Source: Verrucomicrobiaceae bacterium | GTDB lineage: Bacteria > Verrucomicrobiota > Verrucomicrobiia > Verrucomicrobiales > Akkermansiaceae | Length of the DNA: 64,000 bases | Reading direction: 5' to 3' | NCBI GenBank assembly: GCA_027491155.1 | Contig: JAIXWR010000031.1 | Coordinates: forward strand, 28,323 to 92,322 | Position numbers and translations under genes: made by a program | The notes under the pieces: generated by a model | The model's database searches: none | What the model saw: only the letters and a program-made list of their open reading frames with translations | What the model was told of the DNA's origin: nothing | Shown here: piece by piece, positions 1 through 9,742 of the stretch | Layout of the letters: each line of letters starts with the position of its first letter | Position numbering within the stretch: the stretch's first letter is position 1

Positions 1-468
1 GACCGCCTGATGTGCCCGATCATGGCGGACTGGCTCGAACGCCAGCCCGGGGGCTGGGTGCTCGACGGCTTTCCCCGCAGCCTGGCCCAGCAGGACTTCC
101 TTTCCCGCTGGCTGGCCGACCGCGGGCTCGCGCTCGACGCGGCCATCCTGCTGGAGGTTCCCGAAAGCGAGCTCTTGCGGCGGATCCGCAACCGGGTGGA
201 ATGCCCGGATTGCCGGTGGTCGGGCCGCCGGGAGCAGCTTGACGACGGCCGTTGTCCCCGCTGCGGCGGCGAGGCGGCCGCGCGCGAGGACGACACCGAA
301 GCCGGATTTCGATCTCGCCTCGCCGAGTACCGCGAACACACCCTGCCCGTGGTCGACCGCTATGAAGCGGCCGGCCTGCTCCGCCGCTTCGAAGCGGCCA
401 GCGACTCCGATGGCGCCGAGGCGCGCCTGCTCGAACTCATCCGCACACCCCATGGCCCGCCGGCATAA
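1..468 (+). CDS. adk: Adenylate kinase, 3' part only
   Basis: The gene enters from the left edge, so the N-terminal P-loop is outside the window and 155 codons are visible. Adenylate kinase interconverts ATP + AMP and two ADP in the cytoplasm. The DGFPRS motif of the AMP-binding region is present at about codons 22-27, followed by a LID domain with two C-x2-C pairs (CPDC and CPRC). This is the zinc-binding LID typical of many adenylate kinases outside the enterobacteria. The conserved D-D-x-x-x-x-F-x-x-R-L segment follows. The end overlaps the methionine aminopeptidase start by 17 nt, so the two are probably translated from one mRNA, an arrangement known from ribosomal-protein operons. Confidence 0.95.
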   Translation, partial: DRLMCPIMADWLERQPGGWVLDGFPRSLAQQDFLSRWLADRGLALDAAILLEVPESELLRRIRNRVECPDCRWSGRREQLDDGRCPRCGGEAAAREDDTEAGFRSRLAEYREHTLPVVDRYEAAGLLRRFEAASDSDGAEARLLELIRTPHGPPA

Positions 469-1234
469 GATCAAGATCAAGACCCCGCACGAAATCGCCC
501 GCATGCGGGTGGCGGGGGAAACCGCGAGCGCCATCCTGATGGATCTCGCCGCGGCGGTGAAGCCCGGCTGCACCACCTACGAGATCGACCAGCTCGCGCT
601 CGAACTCATGCGCCAGCGGGATTGCAAGAGCGCCTTCCTCGGCTACCGCGGCTTCCGGGGGCAGATCTGCATTTCGGTCAACGAGGAGGTGGTCCACGGC
701 ATCGGCGGCCCGCGCAAGATCCAGCCGGGAGACGTGGTGAAGATCGATGTCGGCATCGTCAAGGGCGGCTGGATCGGCGACAACGCGGTGACCGTGGCGG
801 TCGGCGATGTTTCCGACGAGACCCGCCGCCTGCTGGTTGCCACCGAGGAGTCGCTCTTCGCCGCCATCGATCACGCCCGCGCCGGCGAACGGCTTGCCGA
901 GCTTTGCGGCGCTGTGGAGGAATACGTGAAGCCGAAAGGGTTCACGGTGGTCCGGGAATTCGTCGGCCACGGCGTCGGCCGCGACCTCCACGAGGAACCG
1001 CAGGTGCCGAACTACCGGCCGCAGGGCAAGAGCCCGATCCTCGAGCCCGGCATGGTGCTGGCGATCGAGCCGATGGTGAACGCCGGTGCGCCCTCGGTGC
1101 GGATCCTCGACGACGGGTGGACGGTCATCACCACCGACGGCAAGGCTTCCGCGCATTTCGAGCACACCGTGCTGATCACTTCCGGCGAACCCGAGCTGCT
1201 GACCTGGCGTCCGCGCGGGGTGCCGGGGCTGTGA
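452..1234 (+). CDS. map: Type I methionine aminopeptidase
   Basis: A 260-residue protein of normal length that removes the N-terminal methionine from new proteins in the cytoplasm. The metal ligands are visible in order: Asp in IDVGIVKGGWIGDN (both aspartates), His in GHGVGRDLHEEP, Glu in LAIEPMV and Glu in FEHTVLIT. An upstream in-frame extension to 239 exists but would lie inside adk. The ATG at 452 gives MARRHKIKIKTPHEIARMR, the standard family N terminus, so it was chosen. The start lies inside the end of adk, which suggests translational coupling. A palindromic repeat follows the stop, in a converging arrangement with the amidase gene. Confidence 0.95.
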   Translation: MARRHKIKIKTPHEIARMRVAGETASAILMDLAAAVKPGCTTYEIDQLALELMRQRDCKSAFLGYRGFRGQICISVNEEVVHGIGGPRKIQPGDVVKIDVGIVKGGWIGDNAVTVAVGDVSDETRRLLVATEESLFAAIDHARAGERLAELCGAVEEYVKPKGFTVVREFVGHGVGRDLHEEPQVPNYRPQGKSPILEPGMVLAIEPMVNAGAPSVRILDDGWTVITTDGKASAHFEHTVLITSGEPELLTWRPRGVPGL

Positions 1235-1237
1235 TTC

Positions 1238-1293
1238 CCCGGGACCGGCGGTCTTTTGACCGGCTCGAAGCCAGCTGCCGGTCGCAGACCGGC
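1238..1293. repeat. REP-like palindromic element between map and the amidase gene
   Basis: Two hairpins stand side by side: GGTC-TTTT-GACC near 1251-1261, and GCCGGTC-GCA-GACCGGC at 1277-1293. The stretch GACCGGCTCGAA followed by CTGCCGGTC also occurs in the element at 13151-13252. It sits between convergent genes, where such palindromes often act as bidirectional terminators or RNA stabilisers. That role is inferred. Confidence 0.6.
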
Positions 1294-1303
1294 GCTCCCG
1301 GAC

Positions 1304-2323
1304 TCAGGGATTGGCACCGGGTTTCTTCGTCACCGCGCCGCGGTATTTGAGCACCGCCAGCGCGATGCCGTTCGCCACCGTGTTGCGGTAGGATTCGGTG
1401 TGGACCAACCGCGCTTCGTAGGGGTGGCTGAGGAATCCGCACTCGACGAGGATCGACGGGTGCTTGACGCCGGTCAGCACGCTGAACCGGGCGCGCTTGA
1501 TGCCGCGGTCCAGGGTGTAGCAGGGCTTTCCTTTCGGCGTCAGGGTCCGGAGGATGGTGCCGTGGGTGGCGGTGGCCAGCGCGACGTTGGCGGAGTCGTG
1601 GCTGTTGCCGGTCCGCATCTGGAAATCGCTCGAATTCAGCCCGCGGCCGTAGTGCGCGACGCCGATGGGGGAAAGGGTGAAGGTTTCCAGCCCGCGCGCG
1701 GCGCTGCCGCCGGAGTTGTGGTGGATGGAGATGAAGATGGCGTTCTCCTTCACGCGGTTGGCGAAATCGACGCGCTCCTGGAGCGTCAGGTAGCGGTTGC
1801 TTTCGCGAGTCATCAGCACCTTGAAGCCGCGCTCGGTGAGCATTTTCTTGAGCCGCTGGGAGACGTCCAGGTTGTAGAAGGCCTCGGTGCCCAGCGAATT
1901 GGTGGCGCCCGGATCCTTCCCGCCGTGGCCGGGATCGATGATCACGGTGCGGAAGTCGCCGGCGTTCGCGATGTAGTTCGGGCGCAGCACCGGGTCCACC
2001 AGCTTGGAAAGGTCGATCCGCGACACCCAAGCCCGGCCGCCGTGTTCCTCGACCTTGTAGCTGAAGACGAACTTGACCCCGTTCATCAGGCATTCCTGGC
2101 TGCCGATGCGGAGCTTCATGATCACCTTCTTGTTCTCGAGGATCAGCTCGTTGCCGCTGCGGCGCATGGCGGCAAAGCCGTAGAACTTCTTCATGCCGTC
2201 CACGTTCACGTAGTCGCGGCCGCTGATCTGCTTGACCTCCCATTGCGCGGAGGCGGCCGGGCTGAGCCCGAGCCAGCAGAGGAAGGCGGCGACAAGGATC
2301 GGAATGGCTTGGCGGGAAAGCAT
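1304..2323 (-). CDS. Exported N-acetylmuramoyl-L-alanine amidase (Amidase_3)
   Basis: A 339-residue protein with a Sec-type signal peptide (residues 1 to about 27, ending SPAASA), so it acts in the cell envelope. It should cut the bond between N-acetylmuramic acid and the L-alanine of the peptide stem, for cell separation or wall turnover. The zinc site is visible: the His of IDPGHGG, a Glu after the GATNSLG segment, and the His of ISIHHNSGG. The catalytic Glu is in ILVECGFLSHP. About 110 residues between signal peptide and catalytic domain resemble no domain I can name. The gene converges on map. Confidence 0.9.
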   Translation of the reverse strand: MLSRQAIPILVAAFLCWLGLSPAASAQWEVKQISGRDYVNVDGMKKFYGFAAMRRSGNELILENKKVIMKLRIGSQECLMNGVKFVFSYKVEEHGGRAWVSRIDLSKLVDPVLRPNYIANAGDFRTVIIDPGHGGKDPGATNSLGTEAFYNLDVSQRLKKMLTERGFKVLMTRESNRYLTLQERVDFANRVKENAIFISIHHNSGGSAARGLETFTLSPIGVAHYGRGLNSSDFQMRTGNSHDSANVALATATHGTILRTLTPKGKPCYTLDRGIKRARFSVLTGVKHPSILVECGFLSHPYEARLVHTESYRNTVANGIALAVLKYRGAVTKKPGANP

Positions 2324-2500
2324 GGGTTTCCGGACGGGAAATCACTGGTCGGACCTCATCGGGTGCCGATGCAGGCCTCCTTACTAGCCGCTTCGGCCCG
2401 CCATGACAAACCGGATTTCCACGAAAGCGCGAGGCGCCCGGGACCGGTCCGGAGCGACCTTTCTGCTTTTCCCGCCGGACCCGGGACCTAAGGTCGCGCC

Positions 2501-3346
2501 GTGATCATCGAGACCGTCGGCAACTACCGCGCCCGCTGGGGCGAAGGCCCCCTATGGTGGAAGGATTCGCTCCTCTACGTGGACATCGAGGGCCATCGGG
2601 TGATCCGCTTCAACCCCGCGACCGGCCGCGAGGAAAGCTGGGACGCCGGGGAGCGGGTCGGCACCGTGGTCCCGCGCGAGGCGGGCGGCTTCGTGATCGC
2701 GGGCGACCGCGGCTTTCACTTTCTCGACGAGGACGGGAAGGTCACACCGCTCGGCGACCCGGAGCCGGACAAGCCCGACAACCGCTTCAACGACGGCAAG
2801 TGCTCGCCCGACGGCCGCTTCTTCGCCGGCACCATCAGCCTGGTGAAAAAGACCGGCGACGCGCGGCTTTACCGGCTCGACCCCGACCTCGCCATCCACG
2901 AGGTCTTCGGCCCGGTGACCAATTCGAACGGCATCGTTTGGAGCGCCGACGGAGGCACCGTTTTTTACATCGATACCCCGCGCAAGGAGGTGCTGGCCTT
3001 CGACTACGAGGCCGGGCACTTGACCAACCTGCGCAGCGTGATTTCGACGGCGCATCACGACGCCTCGCCCGACGGGATGACCATCGACGCCGATGGCAAC
3101 CTGTGGATCGCCTTCTGCCACGGGGCCTGCGTCGCCTGCTTCAGCCCGGTGACCGGGGAGGAGCTGCGGAAAATCGACCTGCCTTGCCTGGAGACCACCG
3201 CCTGTGCCTTCGGGGGGCCGGAGCTGGCCGACCTCTATGTCACGACCGGGATCCACAAGAGCGTCGAGGAAGCCGACGCCGGGCGGCTGTTCGTCATCCG
3301 CGGGCTGGGCGTGAAGGGCCTGCCGGCGCACGGCTTCGCGGGGTAG
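2501..3346 (+). CDS. SMP-30/gluconolactonase/LRE family protein
   Basis: A 281-residue six-bladed beta-propeller protein, full length for the family and without a signal peptide. Members are calcium- or zinc-dependent lactonases that open sugar lactones such as gluconolactone. The metal-site signature residues are present: Glu in RWGEGPLWW near the N terminus, Asn in [10 protein letters not shown], and Asp in [13 protein letters not shown]. The start is a GTG giving [16 protein letters not shown], where the family N terminus begins. The exact substrate cannot be read from sequence. It stands alone, with 80 bp before asd. Confidence 0.88.
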   Translation: MIIETVGNYRARWGEGPLWWKDSLLYVDIEGHRVIRFNPATGREESWDAGERVGTVVPREAGGFVIAGDRGFHFLDEDGKVTPLGDPEPDKPDNRFNDGKCSPDGRFFAGTISLVKKTGDARLYRLDPDLAIHEVFGPVTNSNGIVWSADGGTVFYIDTPRKEVLAFDYEAGHLTNLRSVISTAHHDASPDGMTIDADGNLWIAFCHGACVACFSPVTGEELRKIDLPCLETTACAFGGPELADLYVTTGIHKSVEEADAGRLFVIRGLGVKGLPAHGFAG

Positions 3347-3426
3347 GGCTGCCGCTCGTCCGGCGGGCAGCCACACGATTCGATTGCCAGCCCGGGCTGC
3401 GGCTCTAAAGTCCCGCCCTCCAAACC

Positions 3427-4428
3427 ATGAGCGAAGCCAAGCACGTAGCAATCGTCGGCGCGACCGGCGCGGTGGGAGAGGAAATGCTCCTCTGCCTCGA
3501 ACAGCGGAATTTCCCCGTCGGCAAGCTGACCTTGCTGGCCTCCGCCCGCTCGGCCGGCAAACGGATCCCGTTCCGCGGCCAGGACATCGTCGTGCAGGAA
3601 CTCACCCACGACAGCTTCGCCGGCGTCGACATCGCCCTCTTCTCCGCGGGCGGCGGGATCTCGCTCGAGTTCGGCCCCTCCGCGGCGGCCGCCGGCGCGG
3701 TGGTGATCGACAATTCCTCCGCCTTCCGGATGGACGAGGGCGTGCCGCTGGTGGTGCCCGAGATCAACCCGGAGGCCGCGAAAAACCACCCGAAGGGGAT
3801 CATCGCCAATCCGAACTGCACGACCATCATCTCGCTGATGGCGCTCGCGCCGCTGCACGAGAAGTTCGGGCTGAAGTCGATCATCGCCTCGTCCTACCAG
3901 GCCGTCTCCGGCTCGGGCGCGCAGGGGATCGTCGAGCTGGAGGAGCAGGTCAAGGCGATCGCCAACAACCTGCCCTTCACCCCGAAGGTCTATCCGCGCC
4001 AGATCGCCTTCAACGTGATCCCGCAGGTCGATGCCTTCACCGACAACGGCTACACCAAGGAGGAGCTCAAGATGCTGAACGAGGGCCGCAAGATCCTCGG
4101 CCACCCGGCGCTGAAGGTTTCCTGCACCTGCGTCCGCGTCCCGGTCTATCGCTCGCACTCGGTCTCGATCACCGCGCAGTTCGAAAAGCCGGTCGATGTC
4201 GAAAGCGCCCGCGCCGCCTTCGCCGGCAAGCCGGGTGTCCAGGTCGTCGACGATCCGGCGAACAAGCTCTTCCCGGTCCCGCTCGACACCACCGGCAAGG
4301 ATGACTGCCTGGTCGGCCGCATCCGTAAGAACCTGGTCCTCGACAACGCCCTCGATCTCTGGGTCGTCGGCGATCAGGTCCGCAAGGGTGCCGCGCTGAA
4401 CGCGGTGCAGATCGCCGAGTTGCTCTGA
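3427..4428 (+). CDS. asd: Aspartate-semialdehyde dehydrogenase
   Basis: A 333-residue cytoplasmic enzyme making L-aspartate 4-semialdehyde from aspartyl phosphate with NADPH, the branch point to lysine/diaminopimelate, threonine and methionine. The N-terminal [10 protein letters not shown] is the NADP-binding loop. The catalytic cysteine is in NPNCTT near residue 135, and the substrate-binding RVPVYRSHS segment with its histidine follows. The preceding enzyme of the pathway, aspartate kinase, is at 7090-8319 on the other strand, so the two are close but not co-transcribed. A heptamer-repeat hairpin follows the stop. Confidence 0.95.
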   Translation: MSEAKHVAIVGATGAVGEEMLLCLEQRNFPVGKLTLLASARSAGKRIPFRGQDIVVQELTHDSFAGVDIALFSAGGGISLEFGPSAAAAGAVVIDNSSAFRMDEGVPLVVPEINPEAAKNHPKGIIANPNCTTIISLMALAPLHEKFGLKSIIASSYQAVSGSGAQGIVELEEQVKAIANNLPFTPKVYPRQIAFNVIPQVDAFTDNGYTKEELKMLNEGRKILGHPALKVSCTCVRVPVYRSHSVSITAQFEKPVDVESARAAFAGKPGVQVVDDPANKLFPVPLDTTGKDDCLVGRIRKNLVLDNALDLWVVGDQVRKGAALNAVQIAELL

Positions 4429-4432
4429 AGAG

Positions 4433-4515
4433 AGATGGTGGATGGCAGATGGTAGATGGCAGATTCTGGATCCCTGCCTTTCCATCCGCGATCTACCATC
4501 CACCATCTGCCATCC

Positions 4516-4516
<1 letters not shown>
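4433..4516. repeat. Heptanucleotide repeat arranged as a hairpin across the ispA start
   Basis: The left arm is a run of GATGGNN heptamers (4434-4461) and the right arm is their reverse complement (4491-4515). A perfect 15-nt inverted match pairs 4439-4453 with 4502-4516, so the right arm includes the first base of the ispA ATG. It fills the whole gap between asd and the polyprenyl synthase gene. Confidence 0.75.
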
Positions 4517-5397
<881 letters not shown>

Positions 5398-5450
5398 TCG
5401 CGCCTTACTTGATCTTTGACGGGTAAGGCAAGTCGTGGCACCCTGTCTCC

Positions 5451-5711
5451 ATGCCCAGCCTTAAAATCACCGCGAAGCGTCAGGCGACGTTTCCGTTGGA
5501 GACCTGCCAAGCCTTGAGAATCGGCCCTGGCGACATCGTCGATGTCGAGCCGCGGATCATCGATGGCGAGCGGGTTTGGGTGCTCCTTCCCAGGCCGGCT
5601 CCGGATCGTTCCTGGGTCGGTTGCCTGAAGGAGCAGATCCGGAGTGAGGATCACTCGATGGATAGCATCCGCCGCAGCATCGCCGTCGGCCGTCATAAGG
5701 AGGGAAGATGA
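5451..5711 (+). CDS. AbrB/SpoVT-type antitoxin of a PIN toxin-antitoxin pair
   Basis: An 86-residue protein whose first 45 or so residues (MPSLKITAKRQATFPLETC onward) fit the AbrB swapped-hairpin DNA-binding fold. The charged C-terminal half is where such antitoxins usually bind the toxin. Its stop codon overlaps the toxin ATG (ATGA at 5708-5711), so the pair is translationally coupled. A GCCTTAC/GTAAGGC inverted repeat at 5402-5429 lies just upstream and could be the operator. That role is inferred. A second AbrB/PIN pair lies 7 kb away and differs in sequence. Confidence 0.85.
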   Translation: MPSLKITAKRQATFPLETCQALRIGPGDIVDVEPRIIDGERVWVLLPRPAPDRSWVGCLKEQIRSEDHSMDSIRRSIAVGRHKEGR

Positions 5712-6106
5712 AAGTCGGCCTCGATACTTCGGTGGTTCTCCGCCTGATCGTCGGCCAGCCGGAAGATCAAACCCGGGGTGCGATTGCTTTTCTCGATGAT
5801 ATCCGGCGGTCGGGTCATCAGGCGGTGATCGATGATCTGGTGGTGGCCGAAGCCTATTTCGCGGCCCAATATCATTACGGCGTGCCGAAGGCAGACGCCC
5901 TGGCCGCGCTTCACCGGATGTTCCTGGCCGGCGAGATCCTCTCCACCGGCCAGGCGGCCCGGATCCTTGCGATGTCCGGGCTTGCCTCGGCCAAGCCGGG
6001 ATTCGTGGACCGTCTCATCCACGCTTCCTACACGAACTCCGGTGAGTCCATGGCTACCTTCGAGAAATCGGCGGGCAAGCTGGAGCGGGTGCGGGTGCTC
6101 AAATAG
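5708..6106 (+). CDS. PIN-domain toxin (VapC-like)
   Basis: A 132-residue PIN-domain protein, probably a magnesium-dependent ribonuclease held inactive by the upstream antitoxin. Acidic active-site candidates are Asp6 (GLDTSVV), Glu48 (VVAEAYF) and Asp101 (FVDRLI). The usual fourth aspartate in the TFD position reads Glu (ATFEKSAGK, about residue 119). That conservative change is seen in some active family members. A strong Shine-Dalgarno (AAGGAGG near 5697) precedes the ATG inside the antitoxin gene. Confidence 0.85.
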   Translation: MKVGLDTSVVLRLIVGQPEDQTRGAIAFLDDIRRSGHQAVIDDLVVAEAYFAAQYHYGVPKADALAALHRMFLAGEILSTGQAARILAMSGLASAKPGFVDRLIHASYTNSGESMATFEKSAGKLERVRVLK

Positions 6107-6136
6107 GTTTTGTCCGTCGCGGAGCGGCAGGGAGTT

Positions 6137-6391
6137 TCATCCCTCCTTGCGAAAACCGCCGCGGCGCATCTCCCACACGTACCACCCTTCCACCTTCTCC
6201 CGCGCCCACGGCGTCTTGCGGAGAAAGGTCAGGCTGGATTTCAGGCTCGGGTTTTCCTGGAAGCAGCGGATGCGGATCCGGTAGCCCATTTCCTCCCAGC
6301 CGTATTTCTCCTGCAGCGTCCGCACGATGTGTTCGAGCGTGACGCCGTGCAACGGATCCTTCGGGTGTTCGCGGGGTTCTTCGTTTTCCAT
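6137..6391 (-). CDS. VF530 family DNA-binding protein
   Basis: A small 84-residue protein matching the VF530 (DUF2132) family. The segment DPLHGVTLEHIV, then LQEKYGWEEMG, then IRCFQENPSLKSSLTFLRKTPWAR is the complete family signature. Structural work on the Vibrio protein suggested DNA binding; the cellular role is unknown. It carries about 12 extra C-terminal residues beyond the usual end. It is the downstream gene of a minus-strand pair with the DUF4328 protein. Confidence 0.85.
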   Translation of the reverse strand: MENEEPREHPKDPLHGVTLEHIVRTLQEKYGWEEMGYRIRIRCFQENPSLKSSLTFLRKTPWAREKVEGWYVWEMRRGGFRKEG

Positions 6392-6413
6392 CGGATCATG
6401 GGGTTGGAAGCGC

Positions 6414-7067
6414 TCAGGCTCCGCACTTCGCCGCCTGGCTTCGGGTGATCCGCATGAGGAGCTGGCAGGTGACCGCGAAGGTGAGCAGCGACCAGACGAT
6501 GTATCCGTGCTCGAATGCCGAAGGTCTGTCGGAGCCGGCCGGCGGCACCGGCATCAGTCCGATGACCACCCCGGCGAGGACGGCTCCCACATGACCGGTC
6601 CACCAGAGCGCGACCCCGGCGAGTCCGACCTTGCTGGCGCGGGCGATCCCGGCCATCGCCTGGCAGGGGATGACGAGCTGGACGAAGGGGATGAAGTAGG
6701 AACCGACCGCCATCCCGGGCGAGACCCGGGCGGCGGAGGGATCGAGGATCCGCGCGTTCGCGGCGGCGCGGTATTTCCACATCAGGTAGGGAACCACCGA
6801 GCCGAGGCCGGCGAGCAGCATGAGCCAGTCGAGCGGGGTCAGGCCGAGGCTCTCAACGTGGTAGGTGTCGTGGAATCCGGAACCGGAAAGGTCGGGCAGC
6901 GCGGGCGCGACGCTGCGCTGCACGTGGTCCACCGTCTCGGCCACCACGGAGATCCCGTAGAGCCACAGGCTGGTCAGCGCGAGGGTGCGCGGGTTCCGAA
7001 GATCCGCCAAGGATGGCGGCAAGACGGGCGGCTCCGCGGCGGACGGGGGCTGGTAGGGGTTGTCCAC
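6414..7067 (-). CDS. DUF4328 membrane protein
   Basis: A 217-residue integral membrane protein with a proline-rich cytoplasmic N terminus (MDNPYQPPSAAEPP) and about five hydrophobic segments. The MWKYRAAANARIL and VGSYFIPFVQLVIPCQAMAGI segments are characteristic of DUF4328. Function is unknown. The start is GTG at 7067, chosen because NPYQPP is a common N terminus of such proteins. It lies 22 bp downstream of aspartate kinase on the same strand and may be co-transcribed with it and with the VF530 gene. Confidence 0.8.
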   Translation of the reverse strand: MDNPYQPPSAAEPPVLPPSLADLRNPRTLALTSLWLYGISVVAETVDHVQRSVAPALPDLSGSGFHDTYHVESLGLTPLDWLMLLAGLGSVVPYLMWKYRAAANARILDPSAARVSPGMAVGSYFIPFVQLVIPCQAMAGIARASKVGLAGVALWWTGHVGAVLAGVVIGLMPVPPAGSDRPSAFEHGYIVWSLLTFAVTCQLLMRITRSQAAKCGA

Positions 7068-7089
7068 GGGAGTCGCCCGGCGGGCCGGC

Positions 7090-8319
7090 TTACTTCACCG
7101 GCTCCTTGTCGAGCTGGAAGGCATCGTGCACGGCGCGGGCGGCGTCTTCGATGCGGGTCTCGTCGACGGTCACCGCGATCTTGATCTCGGAAGTGGAGAT
7201 CATGCCGATGTTGATGCCCGCGTCGCCGAGGGCCTTGAACATGGTGGCGGCGACGCCGGAGTGGGAACGCATGCCGATGCCGACGGCGGACAATTTCGCG
7301 ATGCCGCCTTCGGTCTCGATCTTGGCGTCGGGGCTGAGCGCGGCGAGCACCGGCTTGAGCGCGGCCTGGGCCTTGCCGAGGTCGTTCGAATGCATCGTGA
7401 ACGAGTGCCGGGCGAGGCCGTCACTGGCGATGTTCGAGACGATCATGTCGAGGTTGATCTCCGCGTCGCCGAGCGCGCCGAGGATCTTGCCGGACATGCC
7501 GGGGACGTCGGGGATGCCGGTGATGGTGACGCGGGCTTGGGAGCGCTCGATGGAGACTCCGCGGATGACGACGTTTTCCATGGCAGGATGTTCTTCGAGC
7601 ACCAGCGTGCCCGGGTTGTCATTGAGGGATGAGCGGACTTCGAAGACGACGCCGTATTTCTTGGCGAACTCGACCGACCGCGACTGCATGACCTTCGATC
7701 CGGACGAGGCCATTTCCAGCATCTCGTCGTAGGAGATCTCGGGCAGCTTGCGGGCGTTTTTCACGATCCGCGGGTCGCAGGTGTAGACGCCGTCGACGTC
7801 GGTGAGGATCTGGCAAACGTCGGCCTTGAGCGCGGCGGAAATGGCGATCGCGGTGAGGTCGGAGCCGCCGCGGCCGAGGGTGTGGATTTTTCCTTCGGGC
7901 GTGATGCCCTGGAAGCCGGCGACCACCAGCGTGTTCCCGGCGTCGAGCTCGCGCTGCATGTAGGACGGGTCGATGTCCTCGATCCGGCCGCGGGTGTGCG
8001 AGCCCTTGGTGAAAATCCCCGCCTGGCGGCCGGTGATTGAGACGGCATCGACGCCGGCTTCGTGGAGGGCCATCGAGACCAGGGCGATCGACTGCTGCTC
8101 TCCGGTCGCCAGCAGGACGTCCAGTTCGCGCTCGGAGGGGCTGTCGGAGAACTCCTTGGCCATCTTGATCAGGCCGTCGGTCACGCCGGACATCGCGGAA
8201 ACGACGGCGACCACCTGGTTTCCGGCGTCGCGGGTGCGTTTCACCCGGGCGGCGACGTTGCGCATGCGGTCGATGGAGCCGACGGAGGTGCCGCCGTATT
8301 TTTGCACGATGAGGGCCAT
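7090..8319 (-). CDS. lysC: Aspartate kinase
   Basis: A 409-residue cytoplasmic enzyme phosphorylating aspartate, the first step to lysine/diaminopimelate, threonine and methionine. KYGGTSVG at the N terminus is the family nucleotide-binding motif, and GRGGSDLTA is the conserved substrate loop. The C-terminal 150 residues form two ACT domains (VVIRGVSIERSQARVTITG and KLSAVGIGMRSHSGVAATM), the usual seat of lysine/threonine feedback. The ORF is open to 8472, but the ATG at 8319 gives the standard MALIVQKYGG, so the longer form is rejected. It is divergent from the rubrerythrin gene. Confidence 0.95.
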   Translation of the reverse strand: MALIVQKYGGTSVGSIDRMRNVAARVKRTRDAGNQVVAVVSAMSGVTDGLIKMAKEFSDSPSERELDVLLATGEQQSIALVSMALHEAGVDAVSITGRQAGIFTKGSHTRGRIEDIDPSYMQRELDAGNTLVVAGFQGITPEGKIHTLGRGGSDLTAIAISAALKADVCQILTDVDGVYTCDPRIVKNARKLPEISYDEMLEMASSGSKVMQSRSVEFAKKYGVVFEVRSSLNDNPGTLVLEEHPAMENVVIRGVSIERSQARVTITGIPDVPGMSGKILGALGDAEINLDMIVSNIASDGLARHSFTMHSNDLGKAQAALKPVLAALSPDAKIETEGGIAKLSAVGIGMRSHSGVAATMFKALGDAGINIGMISTSEIKIAVTVDETRIEDAARAVHDAFQLDKEPVK

Positions 8320-8534
8320 GGCCTTGAAGCGGGCGGGAGTGAAGGGAAGGGCCCGGGGCTTGGCAAGCCCGGGGTGGGGCATGGGGAAATCATCAATCTC
8401 CCGTTCTCCAATCCCTGATCGGATCGGGAGTGGAGGTGGAGGGACGGCTTCCGGGGTCGCCCGCCGGAACATTGGAAATCTCTAATCTTCCCCAACCTCG
8501 CGCTCTAATCCCGGTGTGGCAGGTTGATGTCGTT

Positions 8535-9146
8535 ATGAATCCCATCCTGATCCTCATGTCGTCCGTCATTCTGAGTCTCGGAGCCAGTGCCGCGACCGCG
8601 CCGGCCGCCGCTCCGACCAAGACCCTCGCCAATCTCGCCACGGCGTGGCAGGGCGAATCGAATGCGAAGCTGCGCTACGAGCAATTCGCCGTGAAGGCGG
8701 AGAGCGATGGCGAGAAATACGCCGCCCGCTTGTTCCGCGCCGCCGCGAAGGCCGAGGAGATCCACGCCGCGAAGCACGCGAAGGTGATCCAGGCCCTCGG
8801 CGGCACGGTGCCGCAACTGGTGCGCGAGGAAACCAAGGTCGGCAGCACCAAGGAAAACCTCGAGGCCGCCATCCAGGGCGAGACCTATGAGCAGCAGAAA
8901 ATGTATCCCGCGTTCATCGACACCGCGACCGCGGAAGGCGCGGCCAAGGCGGTGAAAACCTTCGAGCGCGCGCTGCAGGTCGAGGGCGACCACGCGATGC
9001 TGTATTCCGCCGCCCTGCGGCTGATCGGCACCGGGGCCGACTCCGGGTTCGCGGTCTGTCCGGACTGCGGCCTGACGATCGAAGGCGAGGCCTACGAGGA
9101 CTGCGAAGTCTGCGAGGAAGAGGCGTCGAAGTTCATCAATTTCTAA
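8535..9146 (+). CDS. Exported rubrerythrin-like ferritin-family protein
   Basis: A 203-residue protein beginning with a Sec signal peptide (MNPILILMSSVILSLGASAA), followed by a ferritin-like four-helix domain. The helix motifs carry the diiron glutamates: WQGESNAKLRYEQF, KAEEIHAAKH, QGETYEQQKMYP and VEGDHAMLY. A rubredoxin-like end follows with C-x2-C pairs (VCPDCG and CEVCEEE). Rubrerythrins reduce hydrogen peroxide, but they are normally cytoplasmic, so a signal peptide is odd. An in-frame extension to 8430 is possible; the ATG at 8535 is preferred because it begins the signal peptide. Confidence 0.85.
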   Translation: MNPILILMSSVILSLGASAATAPAAAPTKTLANLATAWQGESNAKLRYEQFAVKAESDGEKYAARLFRAAAKAEEIHAAKHAKVIQALGGTVPQLVREETKVGSTKENLEAAIQGETYEQQKMYPAFIDTATAEGAAKAVKTFERALQVEGDHAMLYSAALRLIGTGADSGFAVCPDCGLTIEGEAYEDCEVCEEEASKFINF

Positions 9147-9203
9147 CGGCCACCCGTCCTCCAGCCGGAGGCCGCGGCGGCCCGAATCCGAAACTGCACG
9201 ACC

Positions 9204-9698
9204 ATGATCTCCATTCCCGATCCCTTGCACCCCGCGTTGGTGCATTTCCCGATCGTCCTGATCCTCGCCGGCACCGCCGTCGCGGTGGTGGCGGTCTTCC
9301 TCCGGCGCTGGCATTTGCCCTGGCTGGCGGCGGGGCTGCTGCTGACCGGCGCGGCGGGTGCCGCGGCGGCCGCGTGGAGCGGCGAGGAAGAGGAGGAATC
9401 GACCGGCAAGCTGTCCGCCCGCGCCGAGCACATCCTGGAAGAGCACGAGGAATGGGGCGACCGCACGCGGAACCTCGCCATCGTGGCCGGCCTGCTCGCG
9501 GCGGGTGCGGTGGTGGCGGGACGTTCGCCGAAGGTCGCGCGGGGACTCGGCATCGCCGCCGCCGTGGCGGGGCTGGCGGCCTCCTACGCGGTGGCCGAGG
9601 CCGGGCATTACGGCGGCTTGCTAGTTTACCAACACGGCGTCGGCGTCAGCGCGCCGGGTGCCGCGGCTCCGGCGGCAAACGGAAATGCTCACGAGTGA
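9204..9698 (+). CDS. DUF2231 family membrane protein
   Basis: A 164-residue protein with four hydrophobic segments. The opening DPLHPALVHFPIVLILAG is the DUF2231 signature, whose conserved histidines have been suggested to bind haem. An acidic loop (GEEEEESTG, then EEHEEWGDRTRN) lies between helices 2 and 3. A further histidine occurs in AEAGHYGG before helix 4. It follows the exported rubrerythrin by 57 bp and precedes the two-component genes by 44 bp, so one transcript through 11448 is plausible. A redox role is only inferred from this company. Confidence 0.82.
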   Translation: MISIPDPLHPALVHFPIVLILAGTAVAVVAVFLRRWHLPWLAAGLLLTGAAGAAAAAWSGEEEEESTGKLSARAEHILEEHEEWGDRTRNLAIVAGLLAAGAVVAGRSPKVARGLGIAAAVAGLAASYAVAEAGHYGGLLVYQHGVGVSAPGAAAPAANGNAHE

Positions 9699-9742
9699 TC
9701 AGCCCGCTCGCCTCGCCGCGATCCTTGTGGGAGACTCCCGCC

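Noticed and set aside
8320..8472. N-terminal extension of aspartate kinase
   Set aside because: The family starts at MALIVQKYGGTS; the 51 extra residues are Pro-rich and lie in the divergent promoter region.
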